DNA from: Thermoplasmata archaeon
Lineage (GTDB): Archaea > Thermoplasmatota > E2 > UBA202 > JdFR-43
Length of the DNA: 5,902 nucleotides
Direction: 5' to 3'
NCBI GenBank assembly: GCA_021161135.1
Contig: JAGHBD010000046.1
Coordinates: 1-5,902 of the forward strand
The translations under genes and the position numbers were made by a program. The notes beneath the pieces are model-generated. The model did no database searches. It was not told where the DNA came from and saw nothing but the letters and a program-made list of their open reading frames with translations. Positions within the stretch are counted from its first letter, which is position 1; the number at the start of each line of letters is the position of its first letter. Below, piece after piece: positions 1 through 5,902 of this stretch.

Positions 1-126
1 CCAGCTATAAAGTAATGCCAGAAAATAAAAATTTACGATTTATTCAACACAGCATATGAAGGGGAAAAATAAATATAGCAGAAAAAATTTCAGGACTACA
101 CAATGGATTTTGATGGTTGAAATTAA

Positions 127-136
127 TTTTTTATAA
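127..136 (+). promoter_or_regulatory. TATA-like box of the ppsA promoter
   Basis: The sequence TTTTTTATAA lies with its centre about 23 bases before the first ATG of ppsA and about 26 before the second ATG. Archaeal TATA boxes are centred about 26 bases before the transcription start, so the transcript would begin at or within a few bases of the start codon. No Shine-Dalgarno-like GGAG or GGTG is present between the box and the ATG, which fits a leaderless or nearly leaderless mRNA. The call rests on sequence and spacing alone. Confidence 0.5.
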
Positions 137-154
137 CAGTTTTTTGTTGTATTT

Positions 155-2539
155 ATGATGAAATTTATTAAGTGGCTGAATGAAATTAGCAAGGAAGATG
201 TTCCTTTTTTTGGTGGAAAAAATGCTTCTCTGGGTGAGTTATACAGAAATTTATCGAGCAAAGGAATAAGGGTTCCAAATGGCTTTGCTATCTCTGCTAA
301 TGCATATAAATTTTTTATTGAAAAATCCAAACTAAATGAAAAAATACAGGAGTTGCTCAAAAATCTGGACAAAGAAAATTTACAGCAGTTGAAAGAGACA
401 GGGAGGAAAATAAGGCAATTGATTCTATCTGCCGAACTACCTCAAGAGCTGGAAAGAGAAATAGAAGAGGCATATGAAAAACTTGAAGAAATGTATGGAC
501 AGAATGTTGATGTTGCAGTAAGGAGTAGTGCTACAGCTGAAGATTTGCCTACTGCCAGTTTCGCCGGCCAGTATGATACCTTCCTCAATATAAGAGGAAA
601 AGAAAAATTGAAAGAAGCGGTAAAAAAATGCTATGCCTCTCTTTTCACAGATAGAGCAATCTCATACAGAATAGATCATGGTTTCAATCATTTCGATGTT
701 TATCTTTCAATTGGTGTTCAGAAAATGGTGAGAGCCGATTTAGCATGTTCGGGTGTTATTTTCACCATAGATCCTGAGACAGGTTTCAAAAATGCAGTTT
801 ATATAACTGGCGCATGGGGGCTCGGTGAGCTTGTTGTCAGGGGGGCTGTAAATCCTGATGCCTTTTATGTTTTCAAACCCGCCTTGATGAAAGGATATAA
901 AGCAATTATTGAGAAAAAACTTGGGGCAAAAAATCGTATGCTCGTTTATGGCGAAGAAGGTATAATAGAAAAGGATGTTCCTGGACACCTTACAGATAAA
1001 TTTATTCTTGAGGATGAAGAAATTTTACAGCTGGCAAGATGGGCTATTGAAATTGAAAAGCATTATGGAATGGCAATGGATATAGAATGGGCGAAAGATG
1101 GCATAAGCAACGAGCTTTACATTGTTCAGGCAAGGCCGGAGACGGTGCATTCGAGGCGTAATTCTTTTTCAGTATATAGGCTGATGGAAAAAGGGGAAAT
1201 ACTTGTTGAAGGAGAGGCGATAGGGAATAAGATAGGAAGAGGAGTAGCAAGAATAGTGATGAGTATAGACGATATTGATGAGTTTAAAGAAGGTGATGTA
1301 CTTGTAACTGAAATGACAGATCCAGACTGGGAACCTATTATGAAAAAAGCATCAGCCATAGTGACCAATAGAGGGGGCAGGACATGTCATGCCGCTATAG
1401 TGAGCAGGGAACTTGGGATACCTGCGGTAATAGGTACAAAGATTGCCACAGAAGTAATAAAAGATGGAGATGAAATAACGGTTGATTGTTCCGAAGGTGT
1501 AGGAAGAGTTTATAAGGGGCTGCTGAGATATGAAGAGGAGGAAATCTCTTTCGATGATATTCCTGCTACGAAAACAAAAATAATGATGAATGTTGCCATC
1601 CCAGAGAAAGCTTTTCTTCTTGCTCAGATTCCAAATGATGGCGTAGGCTTAGCAAGGCTTGAGTTTATTATAAGCTCTCATATTGGCATTCATCCTATGG
1701 CACTTGTGGAATATGAGAAACTTAAAGCAGCAAGAGAAGAGAAAATAAGAGAGATTGTGAAAAAGATAGAGGAAAAAACAAGGACTTATGAAAATAAAAA
1801 AGATTTTTATGTTGAGCAACTGGCAATGGGAATAGCGAAAATAGCGGCAGCATTTTATCCAAATGATGTAATAGTTCGCTTTTCAGATTTCAAAACAAAT
1901 GAATATGCTAGTTTAATAGGCGGAAATCTGTATGAGCCTGTGGAAAACAACCCAATGCTTGGATGGCGGGGAGCGTCTCGCTATTATGACGAGAAATTTA
2001 AGGAGGCTTTTGGCTTGGAATGTCTTGCGATAAAAAAAGTGAGGGAGGAGATGGGGTTGAAAAACGTAAAGGTTATGGTGCCATTTTGCAGAACGCCCGA
2101 GGAGGGAATAAAAGTTATTGAAACAATGGAAGAATTTGGATTGAAAAGAGATGATATAGACATATATGTAATGTGTGAATTGCCTTCGAACGTTATTCTC
2201 GCCGAAGAATTTGCCAAAATTTTTGATGGTTTTTCTATTGGTTCAAATGATTTGACACAACTTACTTTGGGTATCGATAGAGATTCGTCCCTTATAGCCC
2301 ATCTATTCGATGAAAGGAATGAAGCAGTCAAAAAAATGATTGAAAGGGTTATTGAAGTGGCCAAAAAATATGGCAAAAAAATTGGCATATGCGGGCAGGC
2401 GCCAAGCGATTTTCCAGATTTCGCAGAATTTTTAGTAGAAAGAGGTATTGATGCCATCTCTCTTAATCCTGATGCCGTTGTAAAAACAAAATATCTTGTC
2501 GCTGAAAAAGAAAAAAATTATGAGAAAATGAACATTTAA
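155..2539 (+). CDS. ppsA: Phosphoenolpyruvate synthase (pyruvate, water dikinase)
   Basis: Cytoplasmic enzyme converting pyruvate, ATP and water to phosphoenolpyruvate, AMP and phosphate; it feeds gluconeogenesis and in some archaea may run in the reverse, glycolytic direction. The 794 residues match the usual family length (about 750-820). Domains in order: an ATP-grasp nucleotide-binding domain (about residues 17-335, with FGGKNASLGE at 19-28, RSSATAEDLPTASFAGQ at 123-139 and YIVQARPET near 322-330); the swivelling phosphohistidine domain (about 380-455, motif GGRTCHAAIVSRELGIPAV, catalytic His412); and a PEP/pyruvate-binding TIM barrel (about 480-780, with RLEFI at 501-505, RFSDFKTNEYA at 575-585, MCELPSN at 673-679, FSIGSNDLTQL at 693-703 and the active-site Cys746 in GICGQAPSD). 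All key residues are present and no frameshift is seen. Start: tandem ATGs at 155 and 158; either is possible, and TATA spacing slightly favours the second. It is followed after four bases by a secreted-protein gene on the same strand. Confidence 0.97.
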   Translation: MMKFIKWLNEISKEDVPFFGGKNASLGELYRNLSSKGIRVPNGFAISANAYKFFIEKSKLNEKIQELLKNLDKENLQQLKETGRKIRQLILSAELPQELEREIEEAYEKLEEMYGQNVDVAVRSSATAEDLPTASFAGQYDTFLNIRGKEKLKEAVKKCYASLFTDRAISYRIDHGFNHFDVYLSIGVQKMVRADLACSGVIFTIDPETGFKNAVYITGAWGLGELVVRGAVNPDAFYVFKPALMKGYKAIIEKKLGAKNRMLVYGEEGIIEKDVPGHLTDKFILEDEEILQLARWAIEIEKHYGMAMDIEWAKDGISNELYIVQARPETVHSRRNSFSVYRLMEKGEILVEGEAIGNKIGRGVARIVMSIDDIDEFKEGDVLVTEMTDPDWEPIMKKASAIVTNRGGRTCHAAIVSRELGIPAVIGTKIATEVIKDGDEITVDCSEGVGRVYKGLLRYEEEEISFDDIPATKTKIMMNVAIPEKAFLLAQIPNDGVGLARLEFIISSHIGIHPMALVEYEKLKAAREEKIREIVKKIEEKTRTYENKKDFYVEQLAMGIAKIAAAFYPNDVIVRFSDFKTNEYASLIGGNLYEPVENNPMLGWRGASRYYDEKFKEAFGLECLAIKKVREEMGLKNVKVMVPFCRTPEEGIKVIETMEEFGLKRDDIDIYVMCELPSNVILAEEFAKIFDGFSIGSNDLTQLTLGIDRDSSLIAHLFDERNEAVKKMIERVIEVAKKYGKKIGICGQAPSDFPDFAEFLVERGIDAISLNPDAVVKTKYLVAEKEKNYEKMNI

Positions 2540-2543
2540 ATTT

Positions 2544-4484
2544 ATGAAACAACTGGCAATATTTATCGCCCTTATTATGCTTTCTGCCTCCGTAAATGCT
2601 GCAAATTTTGGTATTCATTGCGACAGCGTTGAGCTTGTAAATGAAATGGGAGTCACTGAATTTGTAAATAAATGTTATGAGAAAGGGTACAACGCCATTC
2701 TCATAAATGTAATGCCCTGGGAGTATTACTTTCAATCGCCAACACTTGCTTCCCTTGGATGGAAATATGGCGGCGATTTGCTCAAGCCATTGATTCAGCA
2801 TGCTCGTGAGAAAGGGATGAAAGTATTTGCAGATATACAAACACTTGCGTGGAAGGTGAGAGAGAATTATGAAAATCCCGGAAGAGCACCAGGCAAGGAG
2901 GATGTTGCAAGTATTGTGCTGGAGCTTATAGAATATGGTGTCGATGGCATAAGCGAGGAAATGTTTCCTGCAGAATGGATGGAAGTTACCTACAATATAT
3001 GCACTCAACACAACATAACATACATTCACAAGCATGTACCATATGATGTTGCGTGGTTCAACGATGATGGCAGCAATGTTTTCAAAGCATATTCAAACTG
3101 CAGCATATTAATGACAGAAGATTATTATATGAATGATGATCTTGCAAGAAATGAAATGGCAGCAGGATTCTGTAACTCTCTAAACAAAACCCTTTGGATA
3201 AAAAGTTGCCCTGAAGAATGGGCTCTTGGAAGTATAAAAAATATGGAGAACGTTTTGGCAGCTAGGACGATTGAATATAATCCTGAATATATTTTTGCCA
3301 TGATATATACTGAGGAAGATTTCGAAAACTTTGATCCCCACAAAATAGAGGAAATAGTTGGAGATTTTTCCTATGCCCAAAAAAACAAAATCCTGAATGT
3401 TGTAATTTATTTAACAGAGGGGCCCGAGGACATGGATGCTTGGCAACTTTTTGATATAAGTTATGCCGCAATAGCTAATGCGGCAGGAGCAAGCGGTTAT
3501 GAAATCTATATAACGAATGAGCCAATGGGAAATGCGGATGCATATTTTGTATATACGAGAGGAGAAATGAACACGACACTCCATCTTCCTCCATCCATTC
3601 TCGCGCTATTTAACCAAAGTGTAAAGCCTGTTTTCATGGAAATATCATATGATTTGCCAAATAAGAAGGAATGGACATTTATAAGGGAAAAATTCGGTAT
3701 AGATAAAGAAAAAGAGTACTGGAGTGTTTTTGGTACATCAAGAATTGATGCAGAATATAATGGTTTAAAATACTATCATCTCAGCAATGAATGGTATCTC
3801 TTTAATCCCATAGAGCCTGAGGACGTGAATGGAGAAGTTCTCTCTTATGGAGAGGTGGGAGGAAAAACGTATGCATTTGTCATAAAAAAGGATAATTTTA
3901 TTTTTATAAATGGCGCTGGACTCGATGGTGAGACATCATTCCCCATCTCCAATTTACTTAACAACGCTCTTCAGCGTCCTTTTGATGGACTATGTAGCGT
4001 TGCAGAAACAAGCGTGTTTTATGCTTATGAAGACTCTATTTTAAGAATTAAATTCCCATATGAAGTGAAAAAGATGAAGATTTTCCTGAGAGATATTGAC
4101 GGAAATATTTTGAGAGAGAATACATCATACTGGGGAGAATTTAGCTATGCAATGCATGCTGGAGATTTGCTAATCATGCAGCTCATCATGGAGGAAAATG
4201 TTTCGGTTCGCATCATAAAACCAAGTAATCATCTATACATAAATGATAGAGAAATTATGGGTACTGGAAAACCCATCATAATTGGCAGAATAACCATAGA
4301 GGTGGAGACTGTAAATGTCACCAATCTGCAGATTTGCGTAGATGGGGAGGTGAAATATGAGGGAAAAAATACTTCATGGATATTTGATGAAAGAATTTTT
4401 GGAGTGCATGAAATAGGGGCAATTGGCTACGGAAAATATGAGATGGCAGAAGATAGCATCGAAATTTTAATATTTAACATTTAG
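2544..4484 (+). CDS. Secreted multidomain protein with glycosidase-like TIM barrel and C-terminal Ig-like domain; function unproven
   Basis: I do not recognise a named gene. Visible: a signal peptide (residues 1-19, hydrophobic IFIALIML, likely cleavage after SVNA) directing export. Residues about 20-265 alternate strands and helices like a (beta/alpha)8 barrel; putative strands are near 21-26, 49-57, 91-99, 133-138, 157-163, 186-191, 216-221 and 249-255. Acidic residues at strand ends (Glu138/Glu139 in DGISEE, Glu192/Asp193, Glu224/Glu225, Glu257/Glu258) resemble those of glycoside hydrolases. Residues about 280-400 look alpha/beta (VVIYLTEGPED, ADAYFVYT, KPVFMEISYD), possibly the GATase-like accessory domain of some barrel glycosidases. 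About 400-550 is beta-rich. About 553-646 is an Ig-like domain (VRIIKPSNHLYIND, IIIGRITIEVE, CVDGEVKYEG, FGVHEIGAIGYG). There are nine N-X-S/T sequons and eight cysteines, and no C-terminal membrane anchor. The gene starts 4 bases after ppsA without a Shine-Dalgarno sequence, so co-transcription is likely. The exported nature is well supported; enzyme class and substrate are inference. A non-catalytic surface protein is the main alternative. Confidence 0.85.
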   Translation: MKQLAIFIALIMLSASVNAANFGIHCDSVELVNEMGVTEFVNKCYEKGYNAILINVMPWEYYFQSPTLASLGWKYGGDLLKPLIQHAREKGMKVFADIQTLAWKVRENYENPGRAPGKEDVASIVLELIEYGVDGISEEMFPAEWMEVTYNICTQHNITYIHKHVPYDVAWFNDDGSNVFKAYSNCSILMTEDYYMNDDLARNEMAAGFCNSLNKTLWIKSCPEEWALGSIKNMENVLAARTIEYNPEYIFAMIYTEEDFENFDPHKIEEIVGDFSYAQKNKILNVVIYLTEGPEDMDAWQLFDISYAAIANAAGASGYEIYITNEPMGNADAYFVYTRGEMNTTLHLPPSILALFNQSVKPVFMEISYDLPNKKEWTFIREKFGIDKEKEYWSVFGTSRIDAEYNGLKYYHLSNEWYLFNPIEPEDVNGEVLSYGEVGGKTYAFVIKKDNFIFINGAGLDGETSFPISNLLNNALQRPFDGLCSVAETSVFYAYEDSILRIKFPYEVKKMKIFLRDIDGNILRENTSYWGEFSYAMHAGDLLIMQLIMEENVSVRIIKPSNHLYINDREIMGTGKPIIIGRITIEVETVNVTNLQICVDGEVKYEGKNTSWIFDERIFGVHEIGAIGYGKYEMAEDSIEILIFNI

Positions 4485-4516
4485 AAGAGGATCGATGCCA
4501 TGATAAAGCCCAAAGA

Positions 4517-4531
4517 TTTTTGCTCTATTTT
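4517..4531 (+). terminator. Possible T-tract terminator after the ppsA-secreted protein pair
   Basis: About 30 bases after the stop codon at 4482-4484 the sequence carries two short T runs (TTTTT at 4517-4521 and TTTT at 4528-4531). Archaeal RNA polymerase often terminates at U-rich stretches without a hairpin, and the next gene lies on the opposite strand, so termination is expected in this spacer. Other T runs, such as 4624-4628, are equally possible, so the exact site is uncertain. Confidence 0.25.
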
Positions 4532-4591
4532 AACTACTTGAATTTGCCAGTTAGAGGCTGTATAAAGGAAGGATTAGAAATGCATGCTGTG

Positions 4592-4610
4592 AGGCTTTTG
4601 TTTCCAGCCT
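4592..4610. repeat. Weak inverted repeat in the convergent spacer
   Basis: AGGCT at 4592-4596 and AGCCT at 4606-4610 form a 5-bp stem with a 9-base loop. It sits between the two convergent genes and is followed by A/T-rich sequence with a five-T run at 4624-4628. It could assist termination but is short enough to be chance. Confidence 0.2.
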
Positions 4611-4692
4611 AAAATTTTGGCAATTTTTGATGATTTATATGGTTTAGTATGTTGCAATTGCTGTGGAGTCCCGAAAATGGGTTAATCCCTCT

Positions 4693-5562
4693 CTACTCTC
4701 CATCCTTTTTCTCTGATAGTGTGATATATATCCCATAGAGAATAAAAAATGCTCCAATCAGAGTGAATATTGTTATCTTTTCTTTTAAAACAAGATGGGC
4801 GAGAAACATTGCAAAAAGGGGTATTAAATTCAAAAAAATGGCAACCTCTGTTGCATCTGCTTTTTCCAAAGCATAATACCAGGCAACATAAGCAAATACA
4901 GAACATAGGAGGGCGAGATATAAAATAACTGCCCAATCCTTTACGGTTATCTTTATGCCCCACAGGTCATTGTAAACAAAGGGAATGAAAAGAAAAGTAC
5001 CTATGATGAAGGCATAGGTGGTTAGAGATAGAGAATCATATTTATCCAGCAATTTCTTTCCCACTATGCTGTAAACTGCCCAGCATATGGCAGAGAGAAG
5101 AATAAGTATATCTCCTTTTATCGATGGAGATATGGAAAGAGAGCCTTTTGAAATTACAAATATAGCGCCAGTGAATGCAAGCAATACACCCGCCAATTTT
5201 CTATACGTGAATGCCTCTTTCAGGAAAATCCATGAAAATATGGCTATGAAAAGGACATTTGTGTTGATGAGGAGGGCGGAATTTGTGGCGGAGGTATATT
5301 TGATGCCTGTAAATTGAAGAATATAAAGCAAGGTTACACCAGTTAAAGCCAGAACAATCAGCCACGGAATCTCGTTTGGGGAAACTCTGATAAGTTTTCT
5401 CTTTCCAGCCAAGATTAAAAGCATTAAAGGAGAGGCCACTGCAAATCTGAAAAAAGCAAGGGTTACTGGAGGGATGTTATCCACGCCAATTTTCACCGCA
5501 ATGAAGGAGCCACCCCATATGAGAGCAACGATGGAAACAAGGATTGCATGTTCTTTCTGCAT
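4693..5562 (-). CDS. EamA/DMT-superfamily transporter (10 membrane helices)
   Basis: Cytoplasmic-membrane permease of the drug/metabolite transporter superfamily, EamA (RhaT/YdcZ-like) type. Length 289 residues is typical. Two homologous five-helix halves can be read: residues about 6-138 (helix 1 with ALIWGGSFIAVKIG, helix 2 with PVTLAFFRFAVASPLML, then SATNSALLINTNVLFIAIFSW, ending GVLLAFTGAIFVI) and about 149-282 (GDILILLSAICWAVYSIVGKKLL, then CSVFAYVAWYYALEKADA, and FLNLIPLFAMFLAHLVLKE). The conserved ends of helix 4/9 followed by LKE occur in both halves (113-116 and 258-261). Substrate cannot be told from sequence; family members move amino acids, nucleotide-related compounds, drugs or other metabolites. 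Start: the reading frame stays open upstream for about 90 bases but has no ATG, GTG or TTG, so the ATG complementing 5560-5562 is the only sensible start. GGGGAG lies directly against it, too close for a normal ribosome site. It is convergent with the preceding gene and divergent from the following one. Confidence 0.93.
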   Translation of the reverse strand: MQKEHAILVSIVALIWGGSFIAVKIGVDNIPPVTLAFFRFAVASPLMLLILAGKRKLIRVSPNEIPWLIVLALTGVTLLYILQFTGIKYTSATNSALLINTNVLFIAIFSWIFLKEAFTYRKLAGVLLAFTGAIFVISKGSLSISPSIKGDILILLSAICWAVYSIVGKKLLDKYDSLSLTTYAFIIGTFLFIPFVYNDLWGIKITVKDWAVILYLALLCSVFAYVAWYYALEKADATEVAIFLNLIPLFAMFLAHLVLKEKITIFTLIGAFFILYGIYITLSEKKDGE

Positions 5563-5583
5563 CTCCCCTAAATACTTTTCTGT

Positions 5584-5594
5584 GTTAAAATCTT
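5584..5594 (-). promoter_or_regulatory. Possible TATA-like element for the transporter gene
   Basis: Read on the minus strand, AAAGATTTTAA is centred about 26-27 bases before the transporter ATG, the spacing expected for a leaderless archaeal transcript. The match to a TTTAWATA-type box is poor. Another A/T-rich element, AAAGTATTTA, lies only 7-16 bases upstream, too near to direct a transcript that includes the start codon. Confidence 0.25.
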
Positions 5595-5660
5595 TATCGA
5601 GATTTTTGCTATGTGGGGGAAATTAATGTGAAAAAGCGCTGAGGAAGTTTTTTAGCATAA

Positions 5661-5674
5661 TTTTAATATTAAAA
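5661..5674. repeat. Perfect 14-bp A/T palindrome
   Basis: TTTTAATATTAAAA is identical to its reverse complement. It lies about 100 bases upstream of the transporter start and about 190 upstream of the rightward gene. Two bases later comes TTGGCCAA (5676-5683), a second, 8-bp palindrome. Symmetric sites of this kind can bind dimeric regulators, but in A/T-rich DNA such a palindrome can also arise by chance. Confidence 0.4.
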
Positions 5675-5720
5675 GTTGGCCAATGGGAACCAAGCGACAA
5701 ATTCATTTGTAATAAAAAGC

Positions 5721-5739
5721 ATGAAAATATGAAAATATG
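5721..5739. repeat. Short tandem repeat, unit ATGAAAAT
   Basis: Two full copies and three bases of a third copy of ATGAAAAT occur head to tail within the divergent intergenic region. It is non-coding (each ATG quickly meets a stop). It may be simple slippage sequence, and no function is evident. Confidence 0.5.
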
Positions 5740-5764
5740 TCATATATATCTTAATTCCAATTGC

Positions 5765-5795
5765 TTTAAAGGATGCAACCTTATGCTCCTTTAAA
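5765..5795. repeat. Long inverted repeat (12-bp interrupted stem) upstream of the partial secreted-protein gene
   Basis: TTTAAAGGA (5765-5773) is perfectly complementary to TCCTTTAAA (5787-5795). After a single unpaired T at 5774, GCA (5775-5777) pairs with TGC (5784-5786), leaving the loop ACCTTA. It ends 70 bases before the ATG at 5866. Its right arm overlaps the box TTTAAATA at 5790-5797, so it may be an operator at a promoter, or an RNA hairpin if transcribed from further upstream. The symmetry is directly visible; the role is inferred. Confidence 0.55.
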
Positions 5796-5797
5796 TA
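5790..5797 (+). promoter_or_regulatory. Alternative distal TATA-like box
   Basis: TTTAAATA is an excellent match to the archaeal TATA consensus. A transcript from it would start near 5817-5823 and carry a leader of roughly 45 bases before the ATG at 5866. It overlaps the right arm of the inverted repeat at 5765-5795. It competes with the nearer box at 5839-5847 as the true promoter of the partial gene. Confidence 0.35.
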
Positions 5798-5838
5798 TTC
5801 GCTTTTATGTGGCTAAATAGCAAATTCAGGTTTTAAAA

Positions 5839-5847
5839 TTTTTATAT
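5839..5847 (+). promoter_or_regulatory. Proximal TATA-like box of the partial secreted-protein gene
   Basis: TTTTTATAT is centred about 23 bases before the ATG at 5866, the same spacing as the TTTTTTATAA box has to the first ATG of ppsA. No Shine-Dalgarno sequence lies between box and start. This implies a leaderless or nearly leaderless transcript. Confidence 0.5.
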
Positions 5848-5865
5848 GGCTGGCTTTTTAGTACT

Positions 5866-5902
5866 ATGAAAAAATTCGCTCTCTTTATTGTTGCATTTGT
5901 TA
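5866..5902 (+). CDS. 5' end of an exported protein gene, cut by the window edge
   Basis: Only 12 codons and one base are visible, reading MKKFALFIVAFV. A lysine pair followed by an unbroken hydrophobic run is the classic beginning of a signal peptide or N-terminal membrane anchor. The start is supported by a TATA-like box about 23 bases upstream and by similarity to the start of the secreted protein at 2544 (MKQLAIFIALIML). Nothing can be said about the mature protein. Because the frame is so short, a chance reading cannot be fully excluded. Confidence 0.6.
   Translation, partial: MKKFALFIVAFV

Larger units (their letters stand above)
5563..5865. other. Divergent intergenic control region, 303 bases
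   Basis: This A/T-rich stretch separates the leftward transporter from the rightward partial gene. It holds no credible coding region; the longest ATG-started readings I see are about 15 codons or fewer (for example 5773-5820). It contains a 14-bp perfect palindrome (5661-5674), an 8-bp palindrome TTGGCCAA (5676-5683), an 8-base tandem repeat (5721-5739), a 12-pair interrupted stem (5765-5795) and two TATA-like boxes (5790-5797 and 5839-5847). It probably carries promoters for both flanking genes and possibly regulator sites. Confidence 0.6.

Noticed and set aside
1..59. Frame open from the left edge ending with TGA at 57-59, possibly the tail of an upstream gene
   Set aside because: Only about 18 codons are visible, with no recognisable motif; another frame also ends early at 13-15, so nothing distinguishes a real tail from chance.
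56..136. Small 26-codon ORF starting ATG at 56
   Set aside because: Its end overlaps the ppsA TATA-like box, it has no ribosome site, and the product resembles no known small protein.
1984..2457. 157-residue open frame on the minus strand inside ppsA
   Set aside because: It lies antisense to the highly conserved C-terminal domain of ppsA and its translation shows no family features; it is a shadow.
2463..3035. 190-residue open frame on the minus strand spanning the ppsA/secreted-protein junction
   Set aside because: It is antisense to two well-supported genes and has no recognisable domain or promoter.
4580..4612. Ten-codon ORF (MHAVRLLFPA) in the convergent spacer
   Set aside because: Too short to support, and it overlaps the weak hairpin at 4592-4610.
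4628..4665. TTGATGA resembling the C box of an archaeal C/D guide RNA
   Set aside because: The base before TGATGA is T rather than a purine, and no CTGA D box follows at suitable spacing.
4661..4692. GGAGTCCCGAAAATGGG segment considered as the end of a tRNA gene
   Set aside because: No cloverleaf arms, T-loop or anticodon stem can be drawn around it.
5087..5317. 76-residue plus-strand open frame inside the transporter gene
   Set aside because: It is antisense to a clear EamA transporter and has no domain signal of its own.
5773..5820. Fifteen-codon ORF starting inside the 5765-5795 inverted repeat
   Set aside because: Too short, its start codon sits within the stem, and the purine run before it is too close to act as a ribosome site.
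5846..5869. Seven-codon ORF whose TGA overlaps the ATG at 5866, suggesting translational coupling
   Set aside because: Its ATG lies in the probable TATA-like box, so it would probably not be transcribed from the proximal promoter.

Overview
The window looks like archaeal chromosomal DNA, most likely Thermoplasmata-like or a related euryarchaeal lineage. This is inferred from visibly A+T-rich sequence, A/T-rich TATA-like boxes about 20-30 nt before start codons, and little or no Shine-Dalgarno sequence at usable spacing (leaderless-type starts). It also rests on a Pps of archaeal/bacterial type and on a C-terminal Ig-like module of a style I associate with secreted proteins of these archaea. 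No rRNA, tRNA, CRISPR array, insertion sequence or phage gene is visible.

Layout: 1-154 is a gene-poor leader with a TATA-like box at 127-136. 155-2539 (+) is a complete phosphoenolpyruvate synthase (ppsA). Four bases later, 2544-4484 (+) encodes a 646-residue secreted protein: signal peptide, a probable (beta/alpha)8 glycosidase-like barrel, a middle alpha/beta region and a C-terminal Ig-like domain. 4485-4692 is a short convergent spacer. 4693-5562 (-) is a complete EamA/DMT-family 10-helix transporter. 5563-5865 is a divergent intergenic region with several inverted repeats and two TATA-like boxes. 5866-5902 (+) is the start of a further exported protein cut by the window edge.

How the genes may work together: Pps is a central carbon enzyme (pyruvate to PEP in gluconeogenesis, or the reverse in some archaea). 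The adjacent secreted protein looks built to act on an extracellular polymer or glycan. The close same-strand spacing suggests co-transcription, so the pair could link sugar metabolism to an extracellular carbohydrate activity, though the function of the second gene is inferred from architecture only. The transporter is convergent to this pair and need not be related. The most interesting unexplained items are the large secreted protein and the palindrome-rich 303-base divergent control region.
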